64,000 nucleotides of DNA from JBPOFM01 sp041391925 (lineage in GTDB: Bacteria > Bacteroidota > Bacteroidia > Flavobacteriales > Flavobacteriaceae). Positions 16,949-26,150 of this stretch are shown piece by piece. The notes beneath the pieces are model-generated. The model saw only the letters and a program-made list of their open reading frames with translations. It did no database searches and was not told the DNA's origin. A program made the translations under genes and the position numbers. Location: the NCBI GenBank assembly GCA_041391925.1, contig JAWKNA010000008.1, positions 62,001 to 126,000 of the forward strand, read 5' to 3'. Numbering within the stretch: position 1 is the first letter of the stretch; each line of letters begins with the position of its first letter.

Positions 16949-17812
16949 ATGAGACAACTCAAAATCACAAAACAAGTTACTAACCGTGAATCCAAATCTC
17001 TTGACAAATATTTACAAGACATCAGCAAACTACCGCTGATTACTGCCGACGAAGAGGTGGAATTGGCCCAGCGAATTAAAAAAGGTGACCAAGTAGCACT
17101 CGATAAGCTTGCCACCGCCAACTTACGCTTTGTGGTGTCGGTAGCAAAACAATACCAAAATCAAGGACTGACCTTGCCAGATTTAATCAATGAAGGCAAT
17201 GCCGGTTTGGTCAAAGCCGCCAAACGTTTTGATGAAACCCGAGGTTTTAAATTCATTTCGTATGCCGTGTGGTGGATACGGCAGGCCATCCTGCAAGCAT
17301 TGGCCGAGCAAGCCCGAGTGGTACGTTTGCCCTTGAATAAAATTGGTTCCATCAATAAAATCAACAAAGCGTTTTCACATTTGGAGCAGGCCAATGAGCG
17401 ACCACCTAGCGCCGAAGAGATTGCTAAAGAATTGGACATGACCGTGAGCGATGTCAAACTGTCCCTTAAAAATTCCGGAAGGCATTTGTCTATGGATGCA
17501 CCTTTGAGAGAAGGTGAAGATTTTAGCCTCTATGATGTGGTGTCGCACAAAGAATCGCCACGTCCAGATAATGATTTGATGGCCGATAGTTTAAAACTTG
17601 AAATCAACCGCGCTTTGGAAACCCTTTCCAACAAAGAAGGCGACGTCATAAAACTCTATTACGGTCTCGGCGGCGAGATGCCGATGAGCCTAGATGAGAT
17701 TGGTCAGACCTTTGACCTCTCGCGCGAGCGTGTCAGGCAGATTAAAGAAAAAGGCATCCGCCGATTAAGGCATACCTCAAAAAGCAAAATATTAAAAACG
17801 TACCTCGGATAA
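16949..17812 (+). CDS. rpoD: Primary sigma factor RpoD/SigA
   Basis: The 287-residue sigma-70 protein has region 1.2 (SLDKYLQDISKLPLIT), region 2 (ANLRFVVSVAKQYQNQGL and RGFKFISYAVWWIRQAI), region 3 and region 4 (LDEIGQTFDLSRERVRQIKE). The long acidic region 1.1 of proteobacterial RpoD is absent, as is normal for Bacteroidetes, whose primary sigma factor is this length. It directs RNA polymerase to the TTG/TAnnTTTG promoters of this phylum. rpsU follows 31 bases downstream, so the two are probably co-transcribed. Confidence 0.96.
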   Translation: MRQLKITKQVTNRESKSLDKYLQDISKLPLITADEEVELAQRIKKGDQVALDKLATANLRFVVSVAKQYQNQGLTLPDLINEGNAGLVKAAKRFDETRGFKFISYAVWWIRQAILQALAEQARVVRLPLNKIGSINKINKAFSHLEQANERPPSAEEIAKELDMTVSDVKLSLKNSGRHLSMDAPLREGEDFSLYDVVSHKESPRPDNDLMADSLKLEINRALETLSNKEGDVIKLYYGLGGEMPMSLDEIGQTFDLSRERVRQIKEKGIRRLRHTSKSKILKTYLG

Positions 17813-17843
17813 TCCGCGGAACACTAACACTTAAAACCCATAC

Positions 17844-18038
17844 ATGTTAAGAATTGAAATCAAAGAAGGAGAAAACATTGAACGCGCCCTTAAACGTTAC
17901 AAACGCAAGCACAGAAACATCAAAGTGATGCAAAACCTACGCGATGGCCAATACTATACCAAGCCGTCCGTAAAGCGTAGGCGTACCGTACAGAAGGCGG
18001 AATATATACAGCATTTAAAAGATCAGGAGGAAGTTTAG
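17844..18038 (+). CDS. rpsU: 30S ribosomal protein S21
   Basis: The 64-residue basic protein carries IEIKEGENIERALKRYKRKH and a C-terminal KPSVKRRRTVQKAEYIQ, characteristic of S21. It is part of the small ribosomal subunit and affects initiation. It directly follows rpoD and is closed by a hairpin terminator. Confidence 0.97.
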   Translation: MLRIEIKEGENIERALKRYKRKHRNIKVMQNLRDGQYYTKPSVKRRRTVQKAEYIQHLKDQEEV

Positions 18039-18095
18039 CCTATAGACGTTAGACAAGAGACGTTAGATGTTAGACTTCTGATATCTGCTACAGAA

Positions 18096-18126
18096 AGGTG
18101 TGCGAAAGCATGCCTTTTTTTGTTTT
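18096..18126 (+). terminator. Terminator of rpoD-rpsU
   Basis: AGGTGTGC and GCATGCCT form an eight-pair stem (two G-U pairs) with a GAAA tetraloop and a TTTTTTTGTTTT tail. The gap between rpsU and this hairpin contains short GACGTTAGA-like repeats. The gap from here to 18324 shows no gene. Confidence 0.8.
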
Positions 18127-18324
18127 AGATGTTAGATTTGGATGGTAGGATATTGTGAGTTGGTGGAGAGAAAATGTCAATAGTGTTCTACTGGAGATTA
18201 ACTTATTGACTTGTTATTGTATCATAATTGAATTATTAAAACTCTATGCGTATATTTAGCTTCGCTCAACTCGGCTTTTAGCCTCGTATACCATCCGCGC
18301 CATCGGCTCATAAATAAGCTTTTC

Positions 18325-18744
18325 TTAAGATTGAGGTATACGTCGCCATTCCATCGTTTTGTAAAAAAAACCAATATAACCCCTTACACGAAGAATATTG
18401 GGGTTCTCTTCGTCTAGCCAAAACTTGGCTCTGTACACCTTGCCATCATCTGGGTTGGTGATGGTACCGTTAACGTAGGCGTCTTCATCCCACACAAATT
18501 TCTTCATTAACACCAATCCTTCAATTTTTTGGTTTTTGTCCTTCCCTTTACATTCCGTACAGAGATTATTTCGCTTGGACTCTACCGCAATTCGTACAAT
18601 CCTTCCATTCACATAGCCATCTTTCTCAAAAACTTCCACAATGGAGCGAAATTCACCATCACTATTGAAAGTTTTCCATTTCCCAAAAACACTTTGGGCA
18701 TTTACCGTGACACTTATGAATAGAAAAATAAGAAGTGTTTTCAT
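18325..18744 (-). CDS. DUF2147 domain secreted protein
   Basis: The 139-residue protein has a signal peptide ending at VNAQS, then GKWKTFNSDGEFRSIVEVF, a cysteine pair (LCTECKGK), IEGLVLMKKF and GYIGFFYKTMEWRR. This is the DUF2147 layout, a small periplasmic beta-barrel-like family of unknown function. The start is the ATG giving MKTLLIFLFI. It is a single gene with no close same-strand partner. Confidence 0.87.
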   Translation of the reverse strand: MKTLLIFLFISVTVNAQSVFGKWKTFNSDGEFRSIVEVFEKDGYVNGRIVRIAVESKRNNLCTECKGKDKNQKIEGLVLMKKFVWDEDAYVNGTITNPDDGKVYRAKFWLDEENPNILRVRGYIGFFYKTMEWRRIPQS

Positions 18745-18868
18745 TCGAATATTTTATAGATTATCATGCTGTTTCACTCAATGATAACCATAAAGGGCTT
18801 ATAAAAGATACGTATAGAGTATTCCTTCTGGATTTTTAATAAAAAAAACGAAGTACTGGATATCTAAA

Positions 18869-19663
18869 TTACGAAACCCCAATCCTCACCACATATCCTT
18901 CATTCCCACGGATGTTAAAAACTGTTTCATCCTCAAAAATGAGGTATTGCCCTTTAATGCCTTTCAAATTACCTGTATAAGATTTTGCTTTGTCCAGATT
19001 AAGACTGTTTGGTTTGTCAGGATATTGTAATACAGGAAACTCGAGGTTGGTTTCAGTATTGGTTTCTATGTAATAATCCAAGGCTTCTTTTGGAATGTAT
19101 TGTTTTAACTGTTCTCGCCATTCAACCAGATTTTCATCCACAATTTCATTCTTCAGCATCGTACGCCAATTGGTCTTGTCACTGACGTGGTCTTTTAAAG
19201 CCACTTCGGTGATACCCGCGAGATATCGGTTGGGCACTTCCACGATTTCAATGGCTTCGTGTGCACCTTGGTCTATCCATCGGGTGGGCACCTGTGTTTT
19301 GCGCGTCACACCTACTTTTACATTACTGCTATTGGCAAGGTACACCACGTGTGGTTGTATCTGTACTCTTTTTTCATAAGCAAGATCTCGATCTTCTTTG
19401 TCGAGATGTGCGGTACTTAACTCGGGGCGCATGATCCAATCGGCCGCTTGGGGAATCTCATAAAAACAGCTTTTGCAGAAACCTTGGCGGTAAATGGGTT
19501 TGTTCAATCCGCAGTTGAGACATTGGTAGCCTACCAATTCGATGGTGATTGTTTTATCCAGCAATTGATTCATATTGAGAAAGTCATTCTCAAAGACGAG
19601 ATAATATTGAATGGGATGCGACAACTCGCTCTCCATTTTTGTCAAAACTCCTTGGTACTGCAT
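18869..19663 (-). CDS. DUF2797 domain protein with zinc-ribbon-like cysteines
   Basis: The 264-residue cytoplasmic protein has a CLNCG...CKSC cysteine set near residues 48-70, typical of zinc binding. The DUF2797 core follows (VVYLANSSNVKVGVTRKTQVP, TRWIDQGAHEAI, DKTNWRTMLKNE). The core resembles GIY-YIG-like folds in its VYLA...VKVGVT pattern, but catalytic activity has not been shown for this family. Its start is divergent from the GH3 gene, 43 bases away. Confidence 0.85.
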   Translation of the reverse strand: MQYQGVLTKMESELSHPIQYYLVFENDFLNMNQLLDKTITIELVGYQCLNCGLNKPIYRQGFCKSCFYEIPQAADWIMRPELSTAHLDKEDRDLAYEKRVQIQPHVVYLANSSNVKVGVTRKTQVPTRWIDQGAHEAIEIVEVPNRYLAGITEVALKDHVSDKTNWRTMLKNEIVDENLVEWREQLKQYIPKEALDYYIETNTETNLEFPVLQYPDKPNSLNLDKAKSYTGNLKGIKGQYLIFEDETVFNIRGNEGYVVRIGVS

Positions 19664-19706
19664 TAAAAAAAAGTATTATTTTTAGGACTCTAAAGATACT
19701 CTAAAA

Positions 19707-21233
19707 ATGCCAATTCCCATAGTCAATTCCATTGCCAGTTGGTTTTTGAAGAAACGATTCCATCAAATAGAACTGTTTCTCAAATATCCAAATGAGGTAC
19801 AGAACGAATTGCTGCTGGAATTGATTTTTATGGCAAAGGATACCGAAATTGGGAAACTCTACGATTTTAATTCCATTAAAGATTATAAGACGTTTTCTGA
19901 GCGTTTGCCAATATCTACCTATGAAGACAATCATGACAATATAGAACGCTCCCGAAGAGGTGAAAGCAATATTTTTTGGCCCACACCAATCAAATGGTTT
20001 GCAAAATCGAGTGGGACAACCAATGCTAAGAGTAAATTCATTCCTGTGAGCTATGAGTCTTTAGAAGATTGCCATTATGCGGCCAGCAAGGATTTGCTGT
20101 GCATGTACCTCAACAATAATGAAAACTCACAATTGTTTACTGGTAAAAGCTTACGACTTGGTGGCAGTAAGGAACTGTACAGTGAAAATGGAACTGTCTT
20201 TGGTGACCTTTCCGCCATTTTGATTGACAATATGCCGTTTTGGGCGGAATTCAGCAGTACACCCAGCAGTCGTGTATCGTTGATGAGCGATTGGGAACAT
20301 AAAATGCAAGCCATAGTGGATGAAACCATCAACGAAAATGTCACAAGCCTTGCTGGTGTGCCGTCATGGATGCTAGTATTGCTGAATAATGTCTTGGAAA
20401 CCACCGGAAAGAATACGTTGTTTGATATTTGGCCCAACTTGGAAGTTTATTTTCACGGAGGCGTGAGTTTTTTACCTTATGTAAATCAATACAAAACACT
20501 ATTGCCTCGAAAAGATTTTAAGTATTACGAAATCTACAATGCTTCAGAAGGCTTTTTTGCAATCCAGGATCAAAACGGTTCAGGTGAGTTATTGTTGATG
20601 TTGGATTATGGTATCTTCTATGAATTCATTCCGATGGATGCTTATGGCACTCCCGAACAGATTATCATTCCGTTGAGTGGAGTGAAAAAGGATGTGAATT
20701 ATGCAGTCGTCATCACTACCAACGCAGGGTTATGGCGCTATAAAATTGGCGATACCATTCGCTTTACCTCTACTAATCCTTATCGTATCAAAGTCTCTGG
20801 TCGCACCAAGCATCATATCAATGTGTTTGGTGAAGAATTGATTATTGAAAATGCTGAGGATGCCTTAAAAAAAGTCTGCAAAAAGACCAAAGCGGAAATT
20901 GTGGATTACACGGTCGCTCCCATTTTTATGCAAGGGAAAGAGAAAGGTGCACATGAATGGTTGATTGAATTTAAAACACATCCAACTAATATTGAACTCT
21001 TTAATGAACTTTTGGACAATGCATTAAAATCTTTGAACTCTGATTATGAAGCCAAACGTTTCAATAATATTACCCTAAACAAACCCACTATACACATTGC
21101 AAGACAACAATTGTTCTATGATTGGCTCAAGCATCACGACAAGCTTGGTGGACAGCACAAAGTACCTCGACTTTCAAACACCCGAAACTATCTCGATGAG
21201 CTTTTGAACATGAACCAAACTGGACTTGCCTAA
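19707..21233 (+). CDS. GH3 auxin-responsive promoter family protein (acyl-adenylating fold)
   Basis: The 508-residue protein shows the GH3 family pattern: ATP-binding motif KSSGTTNAKSKFIPVS near residues 94-109, YNASEGFFAIQD near 283, and YRIKVSGRTKHHINVFGEEL near 365. In plants GH3 enzymes conjugate amino acids to jasmonate or auxin through an acyl-adenylate. The bacterial members belong to the same adenylating superfamily but their substrates are not established. No signal peptide is present. A long gap follows before clpX. Confidence 0.87.
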   Translation: MPIPIVNSIASWFLKKRFHQIELFLKYPNEVQNELLLELIFMAKDTEIGKLYDFNSIKDYKTFSERLPISTYEDNHDNIERSRRGESNIFWPTPIKWFAKSSGTTNAKSKFIPVSYESLEDCHYAASKDLLCMYLNNNENSQLFTGKSLRLGGSKELYSENGTVFGDLSAILIDNMPFWAEFSSTPSSRVSLMSDWEHKMQAIVDETINENVTSLAGVPSWMLVLLNNVLETTGKNTLFDIWPNLEVYFHGGVSFLPYVNQYKTLLPRKDFKYYEIYNASEGFFAIQDQNGSGELLLMLDYGIFYEFIPMDAYGTPEQIIIPLSGVKKDVNYAVVITTNAGLWRYKIGDTIRFTSTNPYRIKVSGRTKHHINVFGEELIIENAEDALKKVCKKTKAEIVDYTVAPIFMQGKEKGAHEWLIEFKTHPTNIELFNELLDNALKSLNSDYEAKRFNNITLNKPTIHIARQQLFYDWLKHHDKLGGQHKVPRLSNTRNYLDELLNMNQTGLA

Positions 21234-21535
21234 TAAATTTGTTTGTTTTTTAACGGACAAAACAGCAAACCCATTTCATATAACGAATATAATTTGAACT
21301 TTATCTAATAATTGGACTCGGTAGTTTTTCACTTACAAATAAGCTACTATATTTACATCATAACAACCAATTCAAGCATCTACAAACTTTAAATTTTGAC
21401 CGCTTTTTAAAAAGAAAAATCCCTCCTAATTATATCTAAAATATTGTATTTGCAATATTAGTTTCTTAAATCCAAGATAAATAAAAACCACCCTGAAAAG
21501 AGTGGTTTTGTTTTTTATATTTATTTGAGTTCTGC
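21234..21535. other. Intergenic region between GH3 gene and clpX
   Basis: This 302-base A+T-rich stretch lies between convergent genes. Apart from the clpX terminator at 21484-21516 I see no gene, RNA or repeat in it. Confidence 0.6.
21484..21516 (-). terminator. Bidirectional terminator 3' of clpX
   Basis: AAAACCAC (21484-21491) pairs with GTGGTTTT (21502-21509); T-runs flank the stem on both strands. It lies 20 bases past the clpX stop. Confidence 0.75.
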
Positions 21536-22765
21536 TTAAGAAACCGCCTTCAATCGCTTTAGGGTTGTTTTGGAAATTTTGTCTTCAGCATAGCTTTTAG
21601 TGACATTCAGTTTTGTGTCTTTGCTGCTCGGCATTTCAAACATGGCATCGGTCAATATTTCCTCACACAAAGAGCGTAAACCTCTGGCTCCCAATTTATA
21701 TTCTATTGCTTTTTCGACAATGAAATCTAGAGCTCCATCTGTTATCGAGAATTCTATATCATCCATTTCAAACAATTTTTTATATTGTTTGATAATAGCA
21801 TTTTTAGGTTCTGTCAAAATGGCTCTCAACGTTTTGGCATCCAACGGATCCATATAACTCAATACAGGCAAACGACCAATAATCTCCGGTATCAATCCAA
21901 ATTCTTTCAAATCTTTTGGAATGATATATTGGAGGATATTTTCAGAATCAATCAAATCATCATGCGGCGCTTTGTAGCCAATGGCTGCCATGTTCAAACG
22001 TTTTGAAATGAGTTTTTCGATGCCATCAAAGGCTCCACCAGCAATAAACAAGATGTGCTCGGTATTGACTTCGATAAATTTTTGGTCGGGATGTTTTCGT
22101 CCTCCTTTTGGTGGAACATTAACAACCGTTCCTTCCAATAATTTCAATAACGCTTGTTGAACGCCTTCACCAGACACGTCCCGTGTGATGGATGGGTTGT
22201 CGCTTTTTCGTGCAATTTTATCAATCTCATCAATAAATACGATGCCTTTTTCTGCTTTTTCAAGATTATAATCTGCAGCTTGGAGCAATCGTGTCAATAT
22301 GCTTTCTACATCTTCACCAACATAACCTGCTTCCGTTAAAACTGTCGCATCCACAATTGCCAACGGCACATTCAACATTTTAGCAATGGTTCTTGCCACC
22401 AATGTTTTTCCGGTCCCAGTGCGACCAACCATGATAATGTTGCTCTTTTGGATTTCGATATCATCTTTAGATGCAGGTTGCAACAAACGTTTATAGTGAT
22501 TGTAAACCGCAACAGACATTACCTTTTTGGTATATTCCTGACCAATGATGTATTCGTCCAAAAATGCTTTGATCTGCACCGGTTTTTTAAGCATCAATTC
22601 CGATGATAATTCCGAATTGCCACTTTGTTTGGATTCTTCCAACACAATGCCATGCGCCTGTTCAATACAACGATCGCAAATATGGGCGTCGAGACCTGCA
22701 ATCAATAAATTGGTTTCTGGCTTTTTCCTACCACAAAACGAACATTCTAATTCTTCCTTTGCCAT
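21536..22765 (-). CDS. clpX: ATP-dependent Clp protease ATP-binding subunit ClpX
   Basis: The 409-residue protein has the N-terminal four-cysteine zinc domain (CSFCGRK...CDRC), Walker A GRTGTGKT near residue 115, Walker B VFIDEIDKI, and the sensor-2 motif GARGLRSL. Pore-loop and IGF-type ClpP-contact elements are in the expected regions. It unfolds tagged substrates and feeds them to ClpP. It lies 65 bases downstream of clpP on the same strand, as in the common tig-clpP-clpX order. Confidence 0.97.
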   Translation of the reverse strand: MAKEELECSFCGRKKPETNLLIAGLDAHICDRCIEQAHGIVLEESKQSGNSELSSELMLKKPVQIKAFLDEYIIGQEYTKKVMSVAVYNHYKRLLQPASKDDIEIQKSNIIMVGRTGTGKTLVARTIAKMLNVPLAIVDATVLTEAGYVGEDVESILTRLLQAADYNLEKAEKGIVFIDEIDKIARKSDNPSITRDVSGEGVQQALLKLLEGTVVNVPPKGGRKHPDQKFIEVNTEHILFIAGGAFDGIEKLISKRLNMAAIGYKAPHDDLIDSENILQYIIPKDLKEFGLIPEIIGRLPVLSYMDPLDAKTLRAILTEPKNAIIKQYKKLFEMDDIEFSITDGALDFIVEKAIEYKLGARGLRSLCEEILTDAMFEMPSSKDTKLNVTKSYAEDKISKTTLKRLKAVS

Positions 22766-22830
22766 ACTGTTATTTAAAATTTAAAGTTTCAAGTTCTGTC
22801 CTTTAACCTTGAAACGTGTCTGTCTAAATA

Positions 22831-23514
22831 TTATTTGCTTTTATGTCTTGCCAATACCTCATCAATCATACCATATTCCAAAGCTCTATCGGCTTTCATC
22901 CAATAATCCCGATCACTATCCTCATACACCTTATCGTAGGGTTGTCCTGTATGTTTACTGATGATGTTGTATAGTTCCTCTTTCAAGGCAATAATTTCCC
23001 TAGCGGTAATTTCAATATCGCTGGCTTGTCCTTGTGCTCCACCGAGCGGTTGATGGATCATTACGCGAGAATGCGTCAAACCACTGCGCTTGCCTTTTTC
23101 GCCAGCACACAATAGCACTGCTCCCATGGAAGCTGCCATCCCAGTACAAATGGTAGCAACATCTGGCTTAATCAATTGCATGGTATCGTAAATGCCAAGT
23201 CCTGCGTACACACTTCCACCTGGTGAATTAATATATATCTGAATGTCTTTGGAGGCATCAGTGCTTTCCAAAAACAGCAATTGAGCTTGAATGATATTTG
23301 CCACCTGATCGTTGATGGCTGTTCCCATAAAGATGATGCGGTCCATCATTAAACGGGAGAATACATCGAAGATGGCGACGTTCATGTGACGCTCTTCGAT
23401 AATGTTTGGGGTCAGACCTACAGGATACATGCTACTCATGATTTTGCTGTAATAAGTACTGCTCACGCCTTGGTCTTTTATTGCGAATTTTTCAAATTCT
23501 TTTGCGTAATCCAT
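22831..23514 (-). CDS. clpP: ATP-dependent Clp protease proteolytic subunit ClpP
   Basis: The 227-residue serine protease has the catalytic Ser in CTGMAASMGAVLL, His in HSRVMIHQPLGG and Asp in DSDRDYWM. The N-terminal extension of about 30 residues is slightly longer than in Escherichia coli. It forms the tetradecameric chamber that degrades proteins delivered by ClpX. A terminator-like hairpin separates it from tig, so it may have its own promoter in 23515-23540. Confidence 0.97.
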   Translation of the reverse strand: MDYAKEFEKFAIKDQGVSSTYYSKIMSSMYPVGLTPNIIEERHMNVAIFDVFSRLMMDRIIFMGTAINDQVANIIQAQLLFLESTDASKDIQIYINSPGGSVYAGLGIYDTMQLIKPDVATICTGMAASMGAVLLCAGEKGKRSGLTHSRVMIHQPLGGAQGQASDIEITAREIIALKEELYNIISKHTGQPYDKVYEDSDRDYWMKADRALEYGMIDEVLARHKSK

Positions 23515-23540
23515 AGATTTTTTTCTTTCAATTTAAGGGG

Positions 23541-23574
23541 TTAAAAAAAGCGTAAAACCTCACAGTTTTACGCT
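23541..23574 (-). terminator. Terminator or attenuator between tig and clpP
   Basis: AGCGTAAAAC (23549-23558) and GTTTTACGCT (23565-23574) form a 10-pair stem with a six-base loop. On the minus strand it is followed by TTTTTTTAA, so it can terminate tig transcripts before clpP. Confidence 0.8.
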
Positions 23575-23601
23575 CTAAATATAAGGATTTATTTATAACA
23601 A

Positions 23602-24924
23602 TTAACTGTAGAATTCTTTTACAAAATCGTCGTAAGTCATCTCTTTAACTTTCACGTTGACTTCCTTTTTGTAAAGATTCAATAGTTTTTGACTCATCAA
23701 TTGTTCTGATAAGCGTTTAACTTCTTCTTTGTTTGATAAGATACGAGCTGCTATAGTTTCCAGTTCTTCATCTGTAGGGTTCATCTGGCCAAATTGTGCC
23801 ATTTGTACTTTAATCATATCTTTTGCAAATGTTTTCAAATCTTCAAACGTTACTTGCAAATTGTGCTCGTCAATCAATTTGCCCTCAATCAATTGGTAAC
23901 GCATACTTTTCTCAGACTTTTCGTATTCTTCTTTGGCCTGGTCTGCATCCATTATTTCTTCGCCAGCAGTTTGCATCCAACGTTGCAAGAACGAAGCCGG
24001 TAAATCAAATTTTGTATTCTCAACAAGGTGATCTGTCACATCGTTCAAGAATTTTTGGTCGCCTTGTTGGGCAAACTGTTTTTCTGAATCTTGTTTGATT
24101 TTATCCCTCAATTCGGTCACAGTAGTTATAGTGCCTTTTCCGAACAACTTATCAAATAATTCTTGGTCTAAATCTGCCAATTCTCGGGTGTTGATTTCAT
24201 TGATGGTGAAATTCACTTCGATATCCAAACCGTGGGCATCATCATGAGACACCTTTAAAAAGCGCATCAAATCATGGTCGTCTTCAAACAAGCCTTTAGT
24301 TTTTAAAGTCACGACATCATCTACCTTAGCTCCTACAAATTGTTTCTCGGTAGCTTTTCCTTTGAATTTATCCAAAGTGAACGTTGCTTTGTTATTAATT
24401 CCTTTTTCTTCATTTTCAAAAACACCTGTGATTTCAGAGTCTTTGGTAACAGTATATTGCGAAATCAATTTTCCGTATTGTTTACGGATATGTTCCACTT
24501 GATTGTCAATCATTTTTTTATCGGCAACAATGTTGTACTGTGTGATTGGCTTTTTGGTTTTTAGCTCAACATCAAATTCTGGAGCCAAGCCCAACTCAAA
24601 TTCAAATGAAAATGAATCGGCATTCCAATCCAAGTTATCCTGAGCTTTTGGAAGCGGATTACCGAGAACATCCAACTTTTCTTCCGTCAAATATTTGTTC
24701 AATGCATCTTGCAACAATTTGTTGACCTCATCCACCAAAACAGCTTTCCCATATTGTTTTTTGACCATAGTCATTGGCACATGTCCTTTTCTAAAACCTG
24801 GAATGTTTGCCGACTTGCGGTAATCTGTAAGGATTTTTTCAACCTTATCGCTGTAATCTTCTTTAGCGATATCTACTTTAACCACTGCATTCAATGCATC
24901 GATATTTTCTCTTGTAATGTTCAT
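23602..24924 (-). CDS. tig: Trigger factor, ribosome-associated chaperone
   Basis: The 440-residue protein has the N-terminal ribosome-binding segment with IPGFRKGHVPMTMVKKQYG near residues 40-58, the trigger-factor signature loop. A central domain occupies the FKBP-like position (residues about 150-240), and a C-terminal helical chaperone domain follows. It binds near the peptide exit tunnel and shields nascent chains. Its promoter is visible at 24950-24979. It is first in the tig-clpP-clpX set. Confidence 0.95.
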   Translation of the reverse strand: MNITRENIDALNAVVKVDIAKEDYSDKVEKILTDYRKSANIPGFRKGHVPMTMVKKQYGKAVLVDEVNKLLQDALNKYLTEEKLDVLGNPLPKAQDNLDWNADSFSFEFELGLAPEFDVELKTKKPITQYNIVADKKMIDNQVEHIRKQYGKLISQYTVTKDSEITGVFENEEKGINNKATFTLDKFKGKATEKQFVGAKVDDVVTLKTKGLFEDDHDLMRFLKVSHDDAHGLDIEVNFTINEINTRELADLDQELFDKLFGKGTITTVTELRDKIKQDSEKQFAQQGDQKFLNDVTDHLVENTKFDLPASFLQRWMQTAGEEIMDADQAKEEYEKSEKSMRYQLIEGKLIDEHNLQVTFEDLKTFAKDMIKVQMAQFGQMNPTDEELETIAARILSNKEEVKRLSEQLMSQKLLNLYKKEVNVKVKEMTYDDFVKEFYS

Positions 24925-24943
24925 TTTTATTCTATAAAAAATT

Positions 24944-24979
24944 GGGATGCAAAAGTACGTATTTTTTGCATCCCGTCAA
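24944..24979 (-). promoter_or_regulatory. tig promoter lying inside an inverted repeat
   Basis: On the minus strand TTG (24979-24977) is followed after 19 bases by TACTTTTG (24957-24950), matching the flavobacterial TTG-N19-TAnnTTTG consensus. The promoter overlaps an 11-base inverted repeat, GGGATGCAAAA (24944-24954) with TTTTGCATCCC (24964-24974). The stem followed by AATTTTTTAT could also terminate the upstream pdxJ-hydrolase-holin transcript. The start codon lies 20 bases further on. Confidence 0.6.
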
Positions 24980-25003
24980 AGTTTTAACGTTTTGTGTTTA
25001 AGG

Positions 25004-25351
25004 CTATTTTTTATCCTCTTTCAAAATAGAAAACAATATGGATTGTAAGAATGAAAGCAATAAGCTAAACAACAATGCAATCCAAAAACTGCTCACCGCA
25101 AAACTGTCCAACAGCTCACTTGCCAAAAGAATGATAATGGCATTGATGACCAGCAGGAATAACCCTAAAGTAACAATTGTTATTGGCAGCGTGAGAATCA
25201 CCAAAATGGGTTTTAGAATGGCATTTAACAACGCTAAGACGATTGCGACGATAATGGCACCTGTAAATCCTGCCACATCCACACCTGGAAGGAATTTTGC
25301 CAAAATAACCACTACAACGGCTGTGAGTAAAATTCGGATGATAAGATTCAT
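25004..25351 (-). CDS. Phage holin family IV-like four-TM membrane protein
   Basis: The 115-residue protein is almost entirely four hydrophobic segments (starting MNLIIRILLTAVVVVILAKFLPG, with GAIIVAIVLALLNAILKPIL in the middle). It fits the superfamily IV holin-like family (PF04020), widespread in chromosomes outside prophages; there is no phage gene nearby. A role in lysis is therefore not implied. It is downstream of the hydrolase gene, 31 bases away, on the same strand. Confidence 0.85.
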   Translation of the reverse strand: MNLIIRILLTAVVVVILAKFLPGVDVAGFTGAIIVAIVLALLNAILKPILVILTLPITIVTLGLFLLVINAIIILLASELLDSFAVSSFWIALLFSLLLSFLQSILFSILKEDKK

Positions 25352-25382
25352 AAGTATTTTCTTAGTTGGTTTAAATATAGTA

Positions 25383-26150
25383 TTATTCTTTTATAAAATT
25401 AGATACAGCCTCAAAAAAATCCGTTGGATTCTCAGCATGCAACCAATGTCCAGCATTGGAAATGGTCTCGATTTTGGCTTTGGGGAAATGTGTTTTGATA
25501 ATCCCTTGGTCTTGCAATGAAATATATTCCGATCTATCACCACGCAAAAACAAGGTGTCCTTTTCAAATTTGGAGTGCATTGGTAACGCTTCCCCAACTT
25601 CATTGACATTTTCTTTTAAAGCCTCCAAATTAAGTCGAAGGGCCAGTTTTTCTTTGGTTTCCCAGTAAAGGTTTTTTAAAAGAAATTGCCTCGTTCCAAA
25701 ATCTGGAACATACTGTTTCAGAATGTCTTCTGCCTCTCCTCTGCTTTTTAGGATATCAAAATTCAACGAGGACAATCCCTTTAAAATATCATCGTGATGC
25801 GTAGGATAATAACGAGGAGAGATGTCTGCAATAATCAATTTTTCAACCAATTCAGGATATTCAACTGCAAATGCCATCGCTGTTTTTCCTCCCATGGAAT
25901 GTCCTAACAAAATGATGTTTTTAAGTTTATGCTCATCAATATATGCTTTCAAATCTTCAACCATCACATCATAGTTGAACACTTCACTATGGAAACTTCG
26001 GCCATGATTCCGCTGGTCTATCAAATGGGTTTCGTAACCCAACTCACTGAATTTTGTCCCCAGAGTCTTCCAATTATCACTCATACCCAAAAAACCATGA
26101 AGAAAAATAAAAGGCTTGCCTTGACCCAATATGTTTGAATGCAAAATCAT
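25383..26150 (-). CDS. Alpha/beta hydrolase (YbfF-like esterase)
   Basis: The 255-residue protein has the oxyanion-hole motif FLHGFLGMSDNW near residue 18, the nucleophile elbow LGHSMGGKTAM near residue 80, and a C-terminal NAGHWLHAENP supplying the histidine. A catalytic Asp is expected near RGDRSEY. No signal peptide is present, so it acts in the cytoplasm; the substrate is unknown. Its ATG overlaps the pdxJ stop by four bases, which suggests translational coupling. Confidence 0.88.
   Translation of the reverse strand: MILHSNILGQGKPFIFLHGFLGMSDNWKTLGTKFSELGYETHLIDQRNHGRSFHSEVFNYDVMVEDLKAYIDEHKLKNIILLGHSMGGKTAMAFAVEYPELVEKLIIADISPRYYPTHHDDILKGLSSLNFDILKSRGEAEDILKQYVPDFGTRQFLLKNLYWETKEKLALRLNLEALKENVNEVGEALPMHSKFEKDTLFLRGDRSEYISLQDQGIIKTHFPKAKIETISNAGHWLHAENPTDFFEAVSNFIKE

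Noticed and set aside
18240..18324. Moderately G+C-rich stretch before the DUF2147 gene end
   Set aside because: No ORF of useful length, hairpin with T-run, or RNA fold could be supported.
25004..25351. Holin-family protein as a sign of a prophage
   Set aside because: No other phage gene lies nearby, and this family is common in bacterial chromosomes.
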